From RPQJ01 sp963731105 (GTDB lineage Bacteria > Pseudomonadota > Gammaproteobacteria > Steroidobacterales > Steroidobacteraceae), in NCBI GenBank assembly GCA_963731105.1, contig CAVSUM010000011.1, positions 310,001 through 374,000 of the forward strand: 64,000 nucleotides of DNA. Direction: 5' to 3'. Every line of letters starts with the position of its first letter. Positions within the stretch are counted from its first letter, which is position 1. The notes under the pieces are model-generated. The model was not told the DNA's origin, searched no databases, and saw nothing but the letters and a program-made list of their open reading frames with translations. Shown here piece after piece: positions 1-8,227 of this stretch. Made by a program: the position numbers and the translations under genes.

Positions 1-1774
1 CGCGCTTCACCACCACCAGCGTCGAGAGGCACTGCGGCGCGAACACGTACCAGGCGAGCAGCGACAGCGCAGTGGCGAGGCTCCACGTGTGCGCGATCAT
101 CGGCACCAGCGTGGCGGCCACGTCGTCGCCGGTGGCGGAGAGCGAATAGACCGTGCCAAGGGCGCCGACCGCGACTTCGCGCGCCGCGAGCCCCGGCACC
201 AGCGCGAGCGAGATCTGCCAGTTGAAGCCGAGCGGCGCGAACACGTGCTCGAGCGCGCGGCCGATGGTGCCGGCGAGGCTGTACTGGATCGCGGGCCCGG
301 TGGCGCCTTCGGGCGGCGCCGGGAAGCTCGACAGGAACCACAGCAGGATCATCAGCGCGAGGATGATGGTGCCGACGCGCTGCAGGAACACCTTGGCGCG
401 TTCCCACAGCCCGAGCAGCAGGTTCGGCAGGTTCGGCCACTTGTACTCGGGCAGCTCGAGCAGCAACGGGTGGTAGCTCGAGCGCAGCGCGGTGCGCTTC
501 AGCGCGTAGGCCACCGCCATCGCTGCGACGATGCCCGCGACATACAGCGTGAACAGCACCAGGCCCTGCAGGTTGAAGGCGCCGACCGCGCGCTTCGGGA
601 TGAACGCCGCGATCACCAGCGCGTAGACCGGTAGCCGCGCCGAGCAGGTCATCAGCGGCGCGATCATGATCGTGGCGAGCCGGTCGCGGACGTTGGGGAT
701 GGTGCGCGTCGCCATGATGCCCGGCACCGCGCAGGCGAAGCTCGACAGCAGCGGGATGAAGGCGCGGCCCGAGAGTCCCACGCTGCCCATCATGCGGTCG
801 AGCAGGTAGGCCGCGCGCGGCAGGTAGCCGCTGTCCTCGAGCACGAGGATGAAGAAGAACAGGATCAGGATCTGCGGCAGGAACACCAGCACGCTGCCGG
901 CGCCGGCGATCACGCCGTCCACCAGCAGGCTGCGCAAGGCGCCGTCGGGCAGCGCGTCGTGCACCTGCGCACCGACCCAGGTGACGCCTGCATCCACGAG
1001 CTCCATCGGTGCCGCAGCCCAGCTGAACACGGCCTGGAACACGAAGAACAGCAGCGCGGCAAGGATCAGCGGGCCCGCGAACGGGTGCATGACGATCGCA
1101 TCGAGGCGCCTGAGCGCGCGACGCCGCGCGGGCTCCGAGTAGCCCGCATCGTGCAGCATGCGGCGCACCTCGCGCTGCGTCTGCTGGATCTGCTCGAAGG
1201 TCGGGTCGTGCCAGGCGGGCTGCGCCGTCGCCGGCGCCCGCGGCATCGTCTCCAGCCGCTCGAGCAACGCCCGCTCGCCGCCGTCGCGGATCGCCACGGT
1301 CTCGACGACCGGCACGCCCAGCTCCTGCTCCAGTCGTGCGCGGTCCAGCCGGTAGCCGCGATCGTGCGCGAGGTCGCTCATGTTCAGCGCGACGATCACG
1401 GGCAGGCCGAGCTCGCGCAGCTCGAGCACCAGCCGCAGGTTGAGCCGCAGGTTGGTGGCGTCGACCACGCAGACGACCAGCTCGGGCGGCGGCTCGCCGG
1501 CGAGCCGGCCGAGCAGGCAGTCGCGCGTGATCGCCTCGTCGAGCGTGGTCGGAGTGAGGCTGTAGGCGCCGGGCAGGTCGAGCAAACGATAGCGCTGCCC
1601 GGTGGCGGGGCCGGTGAACGCGCCTTCCTTGCGCTCGACGGTGACGCCCGCGTAATTCGCGACTTTCTGCCGGCTGCCGGTCAGGCGGTTGAACAGTGCG
1701 GTCTTGCCGCAGTTCGGCACGCCGACGAGGGCGAGACGGACCGCCTCAGGCGACGGTGCGGACGGGTCGGGCAT
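1..1774 (-). CDS. feoB: Ferrous iron transport protein B (FeoB), C-terminus off the window edge
   Basis: GTP-dependent Fe(II) transporter of the inner membrane. Translating the minus strand from the ATG at 1774 gives one uninterrupted frame to the window edge (about 591 residues). The N-terminal G domain shows G1 GVPNCGKT (about residues 18-25), the switch region YAGVTVERKEG, a DLPG box and NMSD. A long membrane domain follows, with typical FeoB segments such as SFACAVPGIMATRTI and, near the edge, FAPQCLSTLVVVKR. Only the last residues should be missing. feoA lies 8 bp upstream on the same strand, so the two are co-transcribed. Fur control would be expected, but I see no clear Fur box. Confidence 0.95.
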   Translation of the reverse strand, partial: MPDPSAPSPEAVRLALVGVPNCGKTALFNRLTGSRQKVANYAGVTVERKEGAFTGPATGQRYRLLDLPGAYSLTPTTLDEAITRDCLLGRLAGEPPPELVVCVVDATNLRLNLRLVLELRELGLPVIVALNMSDLAHDRGYRLDRARLEQELGVPVVETVAIRDGGERALLERLETMPRAPATAQPAWHDPTFEQIQQTQREVRRMLHDAGYSEPARRRALRRLDAIVMHPFAGPLILAALLFFVFQAVFSWAAAPMELVDAGVTWVGAQVHDALPDGALRSLLVDGVIAGAGSVLVFLPQILILFFFILVLEDSGYLPRAAYLLDRMMGSVGLSGRAFIPLLSSFACAVPGIMATRTIPNVRDRLATIMIAPLMTCSARLPVYALVIAAFIPKRAVGAFNLQGLVLFTLYVAGIVAAMAVAYALKRTALRSSYHPLLLELPEYKWPNLPNLLLGLWERAKVFLQRVGTIILALMILLWFLSSFPAPPEGATGPAIQYSLAGTIGRALEHVFAPLGFNWQISLALVPGLAAREVAVGALGTVYSLSATGDDVAATLVPMIAHTWSLATALSLLAWYVFAPQCLSTLVVVKR

Positions 1775-1782
1775 GCTGCGGG

Positions 1783-2052
1783 TCAGCCGCCCTCGACACT
1801 CACGAGCACCGCGCCCGCCTCACGGCGGCGCAGTGCGAACAGGGTGTTGCCGAGGCGCACCGCCATCGGGTCACCGCCAGGCCAGACCTCGCTGATGACC
1901 TCGAACACCTCGCCCGGGATGAACCCGAGCTCGAGCAACCGGCGACTGACGGTGGAGCGGGCCTCGTCACCGAGGCTCTGCGCATCGTCGCGCACGCTGG
2001 CAACGGTGCCGCGGGCGCCCTTGCGGAGCGAAGACAGGCTTACGGGAGGCAT
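1783..2052 (-). CDS. feoA: Ferrous iron transport protein A (FeoA)
   Basis: Small SH3-like cytoplasmic partner of FeoB, 89 residues from the ATG at 2052 (MPPVSLSSLRKG...). The family core is visible: a leader region, then RRLLELGFIPGEVFEVI and a C-terminal AVRLGNTLFALRRREA segment. The frame extends upstream to a TTG at 2136, but that extension is unlike FeoA and the ATG start gives the usual family length. No strong Shine-Dalgarno precedes this ATG, so the start is not certain. It is transcribed away from the sigma factor gene and directly into feoB. Confidence 0.9.
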   Translation of the reverse strand: MPPVSLSSLRKGARGTVASVRDDAQSLGDEARSTVSRRLLELGFIPGEVFEVISEVWPGGDPMAVRLGNTLFALRRREAGAVLVSVEGG

Positions 2053-2166
2053 GGAGGAACTCTGGGGGGTCGATCTGGTCTGGACGGCAGGAGTCTCTAC
2101 GTAATGAGAATCGTCCGCAACAAGTGAATACCGCAATGCAGCGGGCCGATCGACATGATCTATTAG

Positions 2167-2213
2167 TTGTACAGGATAAAACTATACAAGCAGTGTACGA
2201 CCTGGCCTATACT
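2167..2213 (+). promoter_or_regulatory. Candidate operator (inverted repeat) and -10 element upstream of the ECF sigma gene
   Basis: An interrupted palindrome occupies 2167-2189: TTGTACAG, 7-base spacer, CTATACAA (7 of 8 positions pair). A -10-like TATACT lies at 2208-2213, with no good -35 at 17 bp. The site sits in the divergent region between feoA and the sigma factor gene, so it could serve either. The regulator is unknown. Confidence 0.4.
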
Positions 2214-2279
2214 CCGAACAGCCCGAAGGTTCAGAGACTTGAAACCACTAGTCGCCGTCGGCGAACAGAGGAACGTGCG

Positions 2280-2840
2280 ATGACAGAGTCGGTTCTTGCT
2301 CGAGTGGCGCGCGGAGACTCCCAGGCCGTGCGCGAGTGCATCGATGAGTTCGGCGGACTGGTGTGGGCCATCGCGCGGCGCATGACGCGCACGCGGGCCG
2401 ACGCTGAGGACGCGGTGCAGGAGATCTTCGTCGACGTGTGGCGCAGTGCGTCGCGCTTCGATGCAGCGCAGGGCTCGGAGAAGGTGTTCATCACCACCAT
2501 TGCCCGGCGCCGCCTGATCGACCGCATCCGTCGTGGCCGCATGAACCACCTGATGGACTCGGAGGAGGCTCTCGAGGACGTGCGCTGGGCCGAGCCCGGC
2601 AACGAGGGCGAGATCCGCGTCGAGGCCGAGCGTGCCGCTGCCGTGGTGGCGCGGCTCAGGCCGGAGCAGCGCAAGGTGCTGAGCATGGGCCTGCTCGAGG
2701 GCCTGACGCACTCTGAAATCGCCGCGGCCACCGGCATGCCGCTCGGTACCGTGAAGACCCAGATGCGGCGCGGACTGATCCAGGTGCGTCAGTGGATGAA
2801 GCTCGACAAGCCGGCGACGATGGGAGAGGCGATGCCCTGA
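2280..2840 (+). CDS. ECF-type RNA polymerase sigma factor
   Basis: Alternative sigma factor of 186 residues. Region 2 is seen as the DAEDAVQEIFVDVWR helix after an N-terminal RGDSQAVREC segment. Region 4 is a helix-turn-helix, GLTHSEIAAATGMPLGTVK, followed by RRGLIQVR. I chose the ATG at 2280 because AGAGGA precedes it at 2267-2272 and it gives a normal ECF length; the open frame extends upstream to 2124 without similarity. The next gene overlaps its end and encodes a membrane protein like anti-sigma factors, the usual ECF arrangement. The regulon is not evident; the neighbouring feo genes are divergent. Confidence 0.92.
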   Translation: MTESVLARVARGDSQAVRECIDEFGGLVWAIARRMTRTRADAEDAVQEIFVDVWRSASRFDAAQGSEKVFITTIARRRLIDRIRRGRMNHLMDSEEALEDVRWAEPGNEGEIRVEAERAAAVVARLRPEQRKVLSMGLLEGLTHSEIAAATGMPLGTVKTQMRRGLIQVRQWMKLDKPATMGEAMP

Positions 2841-3493
2841 AAGGGCTCGAGGACGCTGCTCCTGCCGCGGTCGAACCCGCGCACGAGCCGCTGCCGCCGT
2901 CGCTGCGGCAGCGGCTCGACCAGTCCGCCGACGACTGGGTCGCCGAGTGCGCATTGAGACACGGTGCCGCGTTGCAATCCGCTCGGCGCCATTCGCTCCC
3001 CTGGATGATCGCTGGCGCAGCGCTGGTACTCGCGCTCGTCAGCTGGTGGCCGCGACTCGCGGCGTTGACGCCGGGCGTCGGCGTCACCGGGCTGGTGAAC
3101 GACTGGCGCGTCGAACGCGCCTGCGAGCGCATGCTGGCCACTCCGGGCGTCGAGCGCTGGGCCTGGGGCGGCGCGTCCGAATCCGGCAACGGCGAATTCG
3201 TCTGGGATCCTCGCGGGCAACGCGGCTACCTGCGCCTGAGCGGTTTCGTGTCGAACGACCCCAGCCGTGCGCAGTACCAGTTCTGGATCTTCGACGCGGC
3301 GCGCGACGAGCGTTACCCGGTGGACGGCGGCGTGTTCGACGTCCCGCCCGGACGCAGCGAAGTGATCGTGCCGGTGCAGGCCAGCCGGCACGTGTCGCGC
3401 GTGGCGGCGTTCTCCGTCACCGTGGAGCAGCCCGGGGGCGCAGTCGTCTCAGCCCGCGACAAGGTCGTCGCATTCGCCCGCGGCGGCACCTGA
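2792..3493 (+). CDS. RskA-like transmembrane anti-sigma factor
   Basis: Predicted inner-membrane anti-sigma factor (233 residues from a GTG at 2792). A cytoplasmic N-terminal part (about 75 residues) carries PLPPSLRQRLDQSADDWVAE. One membrane helix follows (MIAGAALVLALVSWW), then a periplasmic domain with G-rich strands and YQFWIFDAARDERYP, resembling the RskA C-terminal domain. It lacks the zinc HxxxCxxC motif of ZAS-type anti-sigma factors. The GTG start implies a 49-bp overlap with the sigma gene; no alternative ATG exists in this frame before the conserved part, so the start is tentative. The pairing implies co-transcription and control of the upstream sigma factor. Confidence 0.75.
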   Translation: MDEARQAGDDGRGDALKGLEDAAPAAVEPAHEPLPPSLRQRLDQSADDWVAECALRHGAALQSARRHSLPWMIAGAALVLALVSWWPRLAALTPGVGVTGLVNDWRVERACERMLATPGVERWAWGGASESGNGEFVWDPRGQRGYLRLSGFVSNDPSRAQYQFWIFDAARDERYPVDGGVFDVPPGRSEVIVPVQASRHVSRVAAFSVTVEQPGGAVVSARDKVVAFARGGT

Positions 3494-3508
3494 TCCTACA
3501 ATTCGCCG

Positions 3509-4921
3509 ATGAGCGACGTTCGGCACCGCGGTCAACGACGGCGTGCCCAGGCGGCTGAGGCCGTGCTGATGGTGCGGCCGGCGTCGTTCGGCTGGAACCC
3601 GCAGACGGCAGCCAGCAATCACTTCCAGGCCGCAGCTGCCGAGGCATCCAGCTCCGCGGGCCGGCGCGCCGTGGCTGAATTCGACAGCGTCGTCGCCGGG
3701 CTGCGTGCCGCGGGCGTCACCGTGCACGTCGGCGACGATCGTCCCGAGCCGGCCTGCCCGGACGCGGTGTTTCCGAACAACTGGGTGAGCCTGCACGCCG
3801 ACGGCACGGTCGTGCTGTACCCGATGCTGGCGCCCTGCCGCCGCGACGAGCGCCGACTCGACCTGGTCGCGGCGCTCGAGCGACAGGGCGGCTACCGGGT
3901 CGAGCGCCTGCTCGACCTGACGCACCACGAATTGCAGGGGCGGTTCCTCGAGGGCACCGGCAGCGTGGTATTCGACCACGTCGGCCGCGTGGCCTACGCC
4001 TGCCTCTCGCCGCGCACCGATGCCGCCGTGCTCGACGAGTTGTGCGCCGAACTCGATTACGCGCCGTTCGCATTCCGGGCCGCCGATCGCGACGGCGTGC
4101 CGGTCTATCACACCAACGTGTTGCTCGCGATCGGCACGGACTTCGCGCTGGTGTGCGCGCCAGCCGTGGCCGCGGACGAGCGCGATGCGCTGCTCGAGCG
4201 GCTCGCTCGCGACGGACGCCGCGTGATCGTCATCGATCACGGGCAGCTGGGCGAATTCGCGGGCAACGTTCTCGAGCTGCGCGCCGCTGACGGCGCGCGG
4301 GTGCTGGCAGCCTCGCAGCGTGCCGTGGCCAGCCTGTCGCCACAGGCCCGCGCCGCGCTCGAGTCCTGCGTGGACCGCATCGTCGCGCTGCCGGTGCCGA
4401 CCATCGAGACGCTCGGCGGCGGCTCGGTGCGCTGCATGCTCGCCGAGGTGTTCCTGCCGCGGCTGCCACGGCTGGATGACGCACAGCTTGCCGCAGCACT
4501 TGCCGGTGCCTGGCAGCTCGTGTCCTGGACCATCGAGTACCCGGCGAGCGGCCGGGTCACGCAGCCGTTCGGGCCCGAGCCCGAGGGACTGCTCGTCTAC
4601 ACCGGGGACGGCCACATGTCGGCGGCGATGCAGCGCCCGGGCCGCGCGCGCCTGTCGCGCGCCGACCCGCAGGCCGTGAGCGCGGACGAGAAGGCCGCGG
4701 CGTTTGCGGCCTACCTGCATTACGCCGGCACCTGGCACGTGGCCGGTGGCTGCGTGGTGCACGACGTGGCGCTGGCGATGAACCCGAACCTGCTCGGCAC
4801 GCGGCAGGTGCGCAGCATCGCGCTCGATGGCGAGCGGCTGGTGCTCGGCGCCGAGGAACTGCTCGAGACACCGGGTGCCACGCGCCGCCACCGCATCGAA
4901 TGGCGCCGCGCGGGGCGCTAG
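3509..4921 (+). CDS. Amidinotransferase (arginine deiminase-related, CtlX type) fused to a lipocalin-like domain
   Basis: A 470-residue protein with two parts. Residues about 20-320 are an amidinotransferase/arginine deiminase-like fold: VLMVRPASFGWNP, FPNNWVSLH, LEGTGSVVFDH, and the C-terminal GGGSVRCMLAEVF with the likely nucleophilic cysteine, as in CtlX-type enzymes acting on citrulline or arginine. Residues about 330-470 match lipocalin-like proteins (LAGAWQLVSWTIEYP, GLLVYTGDGHMSAAMQRPGR). The linker is short and in frame. TACAAT lies 7 bp before the ATG, which would make the message nearly leaderless. The 3' end overlaps the convergent AhpD-like gene by 4 bp. Substrate is inferred from family only. 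Confidence 0.8.
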   Translation: MSDVRHRGQRRRAQAAEAVLMVRPASFGWNPQTAASNHFQAAAAEASSSAGRRAVAEFDSVVAGLRAAGVTVHVGDDRPEPACPDAVFPNNWVSLHADGTVVLYPMLAPCRRDERRLDLVAALERQGGYRVERLLDLTHHELQGRFLEGTGSVVFDHVGRVAYACLSPRTDAAVLDELCAELDYAPFAFRAADRDGVPVYHTNVLLAIGTDFALVCAPAVAADERDALLERLARDGRRVIVIDHGQLGEFAGNVLELRAADGARVLAASQRAVASLSPQARAALESCVDRIVALPVPTIETLGGGSVRCMLAEVFLPRLPRLDDAQLAAALAGAWQLVSWTIEYPASGRVTQPFGPEPEGLLVYTGDGHMSAAMQRPGRARLSRADPQAVSADEKAAAFAAYLHYAGTWHVAGGCVVHDVALAMNPNLLGTRQVRSIALDGERLVLGAEELLETPGATRRHRIEWRRAGR

Positions 4922-5274
4922 ACGCCGCTGCCGGCCTCGAGGTCGTCGAGGAACTCGACGGCGCGGCGCAGGTGCGGGATGACGATCGTCCCGCCGACCA
5001 CCAGCCCGATGCTCATGGCCTCGACGATTTCCTTGCGGCTCGAGCCAGCGGCGCGCGATTCGACCAGGTGGTATTTCACGCAGTCGTCGCAGCGCAGCAC
5101 CAGCGAGGCCACCAGCCCGAGCAATTCCCGGGTCTGCTTCGGCAGCGCGCCGTCCTCGCCGTAGGCCAGCGAGTCGACCGAGTAGATGCGCTTGATGACG
5201 CGGTTGTCCTCGGCGAGCACGCGTTCGTTCATGCGTGCGCGGTACGCGGCGAAATCCTGCTCGAGCTTGCCCAC
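4918..5274 (-). CDS. Carboxymuconolactone decarboxylase / AhpD-like family protein
   Basis: 118-residue protein of the CMD/AhpD family, often thiol-disulfide enzymes using a CxxC with a nearby histidine. The motif RCDDCVKYHL (about residues 60-69) gives C-x2-C-x3-H, followed by helices ending GGTIVIPHLRRAVEFLDDL. The start is a GTG at 5274 with GGAGG a few bases upstream. It converges on the amidinotransferase fusion with a 4-bp overlap. The real substrate is unknown; peroxide or thiol chemistry is a family-level guess. Confidence 0.8.
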   Translation of the reverse strand: MGKLEQDFAAYRARMNERVLAEDNRVIKRIYSVDSLAYGEDGALPKQTRELLGLVASLVLRCDDCVKYHLVESRAAGSSRKEIVEAMSIGLVVGGTIVIPHLRRAVEFLDDLEAGSGV

Positions 5275-5330
5275 GACGGCCTCCGGAACGGGGTGAGGTG
5301 GCGGGAGTGTACCCGCGGCTCGCGGGCGAG

Positions 5331-5353
5331 CGCCGCTGCTAGAATCAGCGGCG
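5331..5353 (+). promoter_or_regulatory. Inverted repeat enclosing a -10-like TAGAAT upstream of plsY
   Basis: CGCCGCTG (5331-5338) and CAGCGGCG (5346-5353) form a perfect 8-bp inverted repeat with TAGAAT at 5340-5345 inside it. plsY starts at 5364, right after. It could be a promoter with an operator over the -10, or a 5' hairpin in the plsY message. No convincing -35 is visible. Confidence 0.4.
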
Positions 5354-5363
5354 GAGAACCCCA

Positions 5364-6002
5364 GTGCTGGAACTCGGCCTCAAGACCCTGATCGCTTACC
5401 TGCTCGGCTCGGTGCTCGGCAGCCTGGTGATGGGCCGCCTGCGCGGCGTCGACATCCGCGAACAGGGCAGCGGCAACGCGGGCGGCACCAACGCGCTGCG
5501 CACCCAGGGCTCGCGCTTCGCGCTGGGCGTGGTGCTGATCGACGTCGGCAAGGCATTGCTCGCGGTCGGCGTGCTGCCCGGCCTGGCGCTGCCCGGAGTG
5601 GGCTTCGATCCGGGCGTCGCCAGTGGCTGGCTCACGGTCGCCTGCGCCACGGCGGTGGTGGTCGGGCATGTTTATCCGGTGTGGTACGAGTTCCGCGGCG
5701 GCAAGGGCGCCGCGACGCTGATCGGTGCCGTCGCAGTGCTCGCTCCAGCAGCGTTGCTGCCGGTGGCAGTCGTGTGGCTCGCCTGCGTGGTGCTCACCGG
5801 CTACGTCGGGCTCGGCACCATGCTCGGCACTGCCACGCTGCCGGTCTTCTTCTGGCTCGCGGAGCCGCGCCTGATGCCGCTCGTGTCGTTCGGAGTGGTG
5901 ATGGCGGCCTTCATCGCCTACACCCACCGCGCGAACATCGCCCGCATGCGCGCCGGCAACGAGAGCCGCGCACGGCGACTCTGGCTGCTGCGCCCGCGAT
6001 GA
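5364..6002 (+). CDS. plsY: Acyl-phosphate:glycerol-3-phosphate acyltransferase PlsY
   Basis: Inner-membrane enzyme that moves an acyl group from acyl-phosphate to glycerol-3-phosphate, the first step of phospholipid synthesis. 212 residues with several hydrophobic helices and the family motifs GSGNAGGTNALR (near residue 35) and GHVYPVWYEFRGGKGAAT (about residue 100), the latter supplying the glycerol-3-phosphate site. The start is a GTG at 5364. The stop overlaps the birA start (ATGA at 5999-6002), so the two are translationally coupled. Confidence 0.95.
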   Translation: MLELGLKTLIAYLLGSVLGSLVMGRLRGVDIREQGSGNAGGTNALRTQGSRFALGVVLIDVGKALLAVGVLPGLALPGVGFDPGVASGWLTVACATAVVVGHVYPVWYEFRGGKGAATLIGAVAVLAPAALLPVAVVWLACVVLTGYVGLGTMLGTATLPVFFWLAEPRLMPLVSFGVVMAAFIAYTHRANIARMRAGNESRARRLWLLRPR

Positions 6003-6998
6003 ACCATCGCCACGAGGCGCTGCTCGCGCTGCTTGCCGATGGCGCACTGCACTCCAGCGCCGACCTTGCGCCGCGCCTCGGCATCAGTCGCGCCGCGGTG
6101 TCGAAGCTGGTGGGCGAGCTGCGCCAGCACGGCGTGGCAGTCGAGAGCGTGCCACGCAGCGGCTATCGACTGCCGCAACCGGTCGAGCTGCTCGACGCCG
6201 GGCGCATTCGCGGTGCGCTCGACGCGCGCGGCTGGCCGCTCGCCGACCGGCTGCAGGTATTGTTCGAGACGGGCTCCACCAACACCTTCCTGTATGACGC
6301 GCCGGCGCCGCCGCCCGCCCGACCGCGCGTGGTGTTCGCCGAACTGCAGCAGGCCGGCCGTGGCCGGCGCGGCCGCTCGTGGCTCGCGCCATTCGGTTCC
6401 GGCCTGACCTTCTCGATCGCGTGGACGTTCGCCGACACGCCGCCCGGCCTGCCGGCGCTCGGGCTCGCGATCGGCGTCGGCATCGCCGAGGCGCTGCGCA
6501 CCCTCGGCGTCGCCGAGGCGCAGGTGAAGTGGCCCAACGACCTGGTGTGGCGGGGGCACAAGCTCGGCGGCCTGCTGCTGCAGCTGCGCTCCGAGGCCGG
6601 TGGGCCGTCGAGCGTCGTCGCCGGGCTCGGGCTCAACCTCGCGCTGCCGGCCGGCGCACGCGAGGCGCTCGCCGCGCCAGGCGCACAGCCGGTCGCCGAC
6701 CTGGGCGAAGCGCTCGGACGGCCGCTGCCGTCGCGCAATGACCTTGCGCGCGACGCTGGCCGCCGCCATGCTCGCGACGTTCGACGAGTTCGCGCGCGCG
6801 GGCTTCGCGCCGTTCGCCGCGCGCTGGACCGCGCTCGACTCGCTGGCGGGTGCGCGCGTGCGCATCGCGCAGGTCGACGGCGACGTGGAAGGCGAGGCCT
6901 GTGGCACGGATGCCGACGGCGCGTTGCTGCTGCGGGTGGACGGTCGGCTGCAGCGCTTCCACTCCGGCGACGTGTCACTGCGTCCGGCCGCGCCATGA
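5999..6998 (+). CDS. birA: Biotin-[acetyl-CoA-carboxylase] ligase / biotin operon repressor BirA (one-base frame break)
   Basis: Bifunctional biotin ligase, about 332 residues once the frame is corrected. An N-terminal winged helix-turn-helix (about residues 1-60, LGISRAAVSKLVGELRQHG) precedes the ligase domain with QQAGRGRRGRSW and KWPNDLVW, and a C-terminal SH3-like domain ends RFHSGDVSLRP. The reading frame breaks in the GC run at about 6745-6752: dropping one base joins RNDLA to ATLAAAMLATF. BirA is essential in most bacteria, so a consensus error is more likely than inactivation. The start overlaps the plsY stop, and the stop overlaps the coaX ATG. Confidence 0.88.
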
Positions 6999-7753
6999 CC
7001 GAACTGCTGGTCGACATCGGCAACTCGCGGGTGAAGTGGGCTCGCGCCGAGCGCGGTTGTCTCGGCGAGCAGTTCGCCGCGGAACATGCCGGCTGGACTG
7101 CGCCGGATTGGCGCGCGGCACTGTTCGGCGGCGCGCCCGTCGAGCGTACCGTCGTGGCCAGCGTGGCTGGCGGCGCGAGTCTTGCCGCGCTCGACGAGGC
7201 GGCGCGTGCCGCGACCGGCCGGGGCGTCGAGCGCATCACCACTCGGCGGGTTGCCGCGGGCGTCGTGAATGGCTACGCGGACCCGAGCCTGCTCGGCGTG
7301 GACCGCTGGCTGGCAGTGATCGGCGCCTACCAGCGGGTGCAGGGCGCCTGCGTCGTCGCCGACATCGGCACGGCTGCGACCGTCGATGTCGTCGCGGCGG
7401 ACGGCCGGCATCGCGGCGGCTATATCGTGCCGGGGCCGCAGCTGATGGTGGCCTCGCTGCTGCGCGGCACCAGCGACCTCGCCGCGTTCCGGGCGTCGAG
7501 CCCGCCCGGCGGTGGCGCGTCGTTTGCCGACAACACGCGCGACGCGATCGAGACGGGCTGCCGACTCGCGCTGGCCGCCTGGCTCGATCGCTGCGTGCAC
7601 GATGCCGCTGCCCTGCTTGGCGGCACGCCGCGCCTGGTGCTCACCGGCGGCGCCTTGCACGAGGTCCGGCCGTATCTCGCCACGAGCGGCGAGGAAGTCC
7701 CCGACCTGGTGCTGCGGGGCCTGCTGGCAGCCGCCCCCGGTAGCCCCCGGTAG
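6995..7753 (+). CDS. coaX: Type III pantothenate kinase CoaX
   Basis: Catalyses ATP-dependent phosphorylation of pantothenate, the first step of coenzyme A synthesis, as the CoaX (type III) enzyme. 252 residues with the ASKHA-fold motifs LLVDIGNSRVKW at the N-terminus, GVDRWLAVIGAY, VADIGTAATVD (the second phosphate-binding loop) and the C-terminal LVLTGGAL. The start overlaps the birA stop by 4 bp. birA and coaX are commonly adjacent in Gammaproteobacteria. Confidence 0.95.
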   Translation: MTELLVDIGNSRVKWARAERGCLGEQFAAEHAGWTAPDWRAALFGGAPVERTVVASVAGGASLAALDEAARAATGRGVERITTRRVAAGVVNGYADPSLLGVDRWLAVIGAYQRVQGACVVADIGTAATVDVVAADGRHRGGYIVPGPQLMVASLLRGTSDLAAFRASSPPGGGASFADNTRDAIETGCRLALAAWLDRCVHDAAALLGGTPRLVLTGGALHEVRPYLATSGEEVPDLVLRGLLAAAPGSPR

Positions 7754-7784
7754 CCCCATTGAACCTCGCGGTGGATACGGACTC

Positions 7785-7812
7785 AAATGTGATGTAGCCG
7801 GAGGTGTATGAT
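7785..7812 (+). promoter_or_regulatory. Candidate promoter of the small cytochrome pair, with a CRP-like half-site
   Basis: TATGAT at 7807-7812 is a good -10 about 67 bp before the cytochrome ATG. Upstream, AAATGTGATGTAG (7785-7797) resembles one half of a CRP site (AAATGTGATCTAG), but the right half is not recognisable. No standard -35 is seen. Confidence 0.35.
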
Positions 7813-7878
7813 CGCTGCCGGTGTTTTTGCCAAGGCTGGCGGCTGTGCCGGCGCATCGTGTAACGCAGGAGAAAGTTG

Positions 7879-8157
7879 ATGAAAATCAAGAATGTACTGG
7901 TGGCCTCGCTGGCTGCCGTCGGCTTCGCCGGCTACGGCGCCGTCGCGCACGCCGATGCGGCCGCGGCCAAGAAGATGTTCACCGACGTCTGCTCGGAGTG
8001 CCACGAGGCCGCGGACTTCGAGGGCGAGAAGGCTGCAGACGTGGCCGCCACGATCAAGAAGATCTCGGCGGGCCAGATGAAGCACAAGAAGGCCATCAAG
8101 CTGTCCGACCAGGAAGCGGCGGACATGGCGGCCTTCATGGTGGGCGGCGCCAAGTAA
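7879..8157 (+). CDS. Small monoheme class I c-type cytochrome (first of tandem pair)
   Basis: Periplasmic electron carrier of 92 residues. A signal peptide ends AVAHA-DA (about residue 25). One heme motif, CSECH, sits at about residues 38-42, and a C-terminal helix runs LSDQEAADMAAFM. In GQMKHKK the methionine stands where class I cytochromes carry the axial Met. AGGAGA at 7867-7872 is a strong ribosome site for the ATG at 7879. The next gene is a close paralogue 70 bp downstream. It may pass electrons within the periplasm, but the partner is not shown. Confidence 0.88.
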   Translation: MKIKNVLVASLAAVGFAGYGAVAHADAAAAKKMFTDVCSECHEAADFEGEKAADVAATIKKISAGQMKHKKAIKLSDQEAADMAAFMVGGAK

Positions 8158-8227
8158 CGCGGCCGACGCCTGAGGATGTTTCGGCCCGGCACGTCGCCGG
8201 GCCGTGTCTTGAGCCGAGGAGAATGCG

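Noticed and set aside
1..1774. Plus-strand open frames opposite feoB (for example 89-634 and 959-2104)
   Set aside because: They are Arg/Gln/His-rich shadows of the feoB codons. The minus strand gives a full FeoB with GTPase and membrane motifs.
7785..7797. Full CRP binding site upstream of the small cytochromes
   Set aside because: Only the left half matches; the right half is absent. Kept as a half-site note only.
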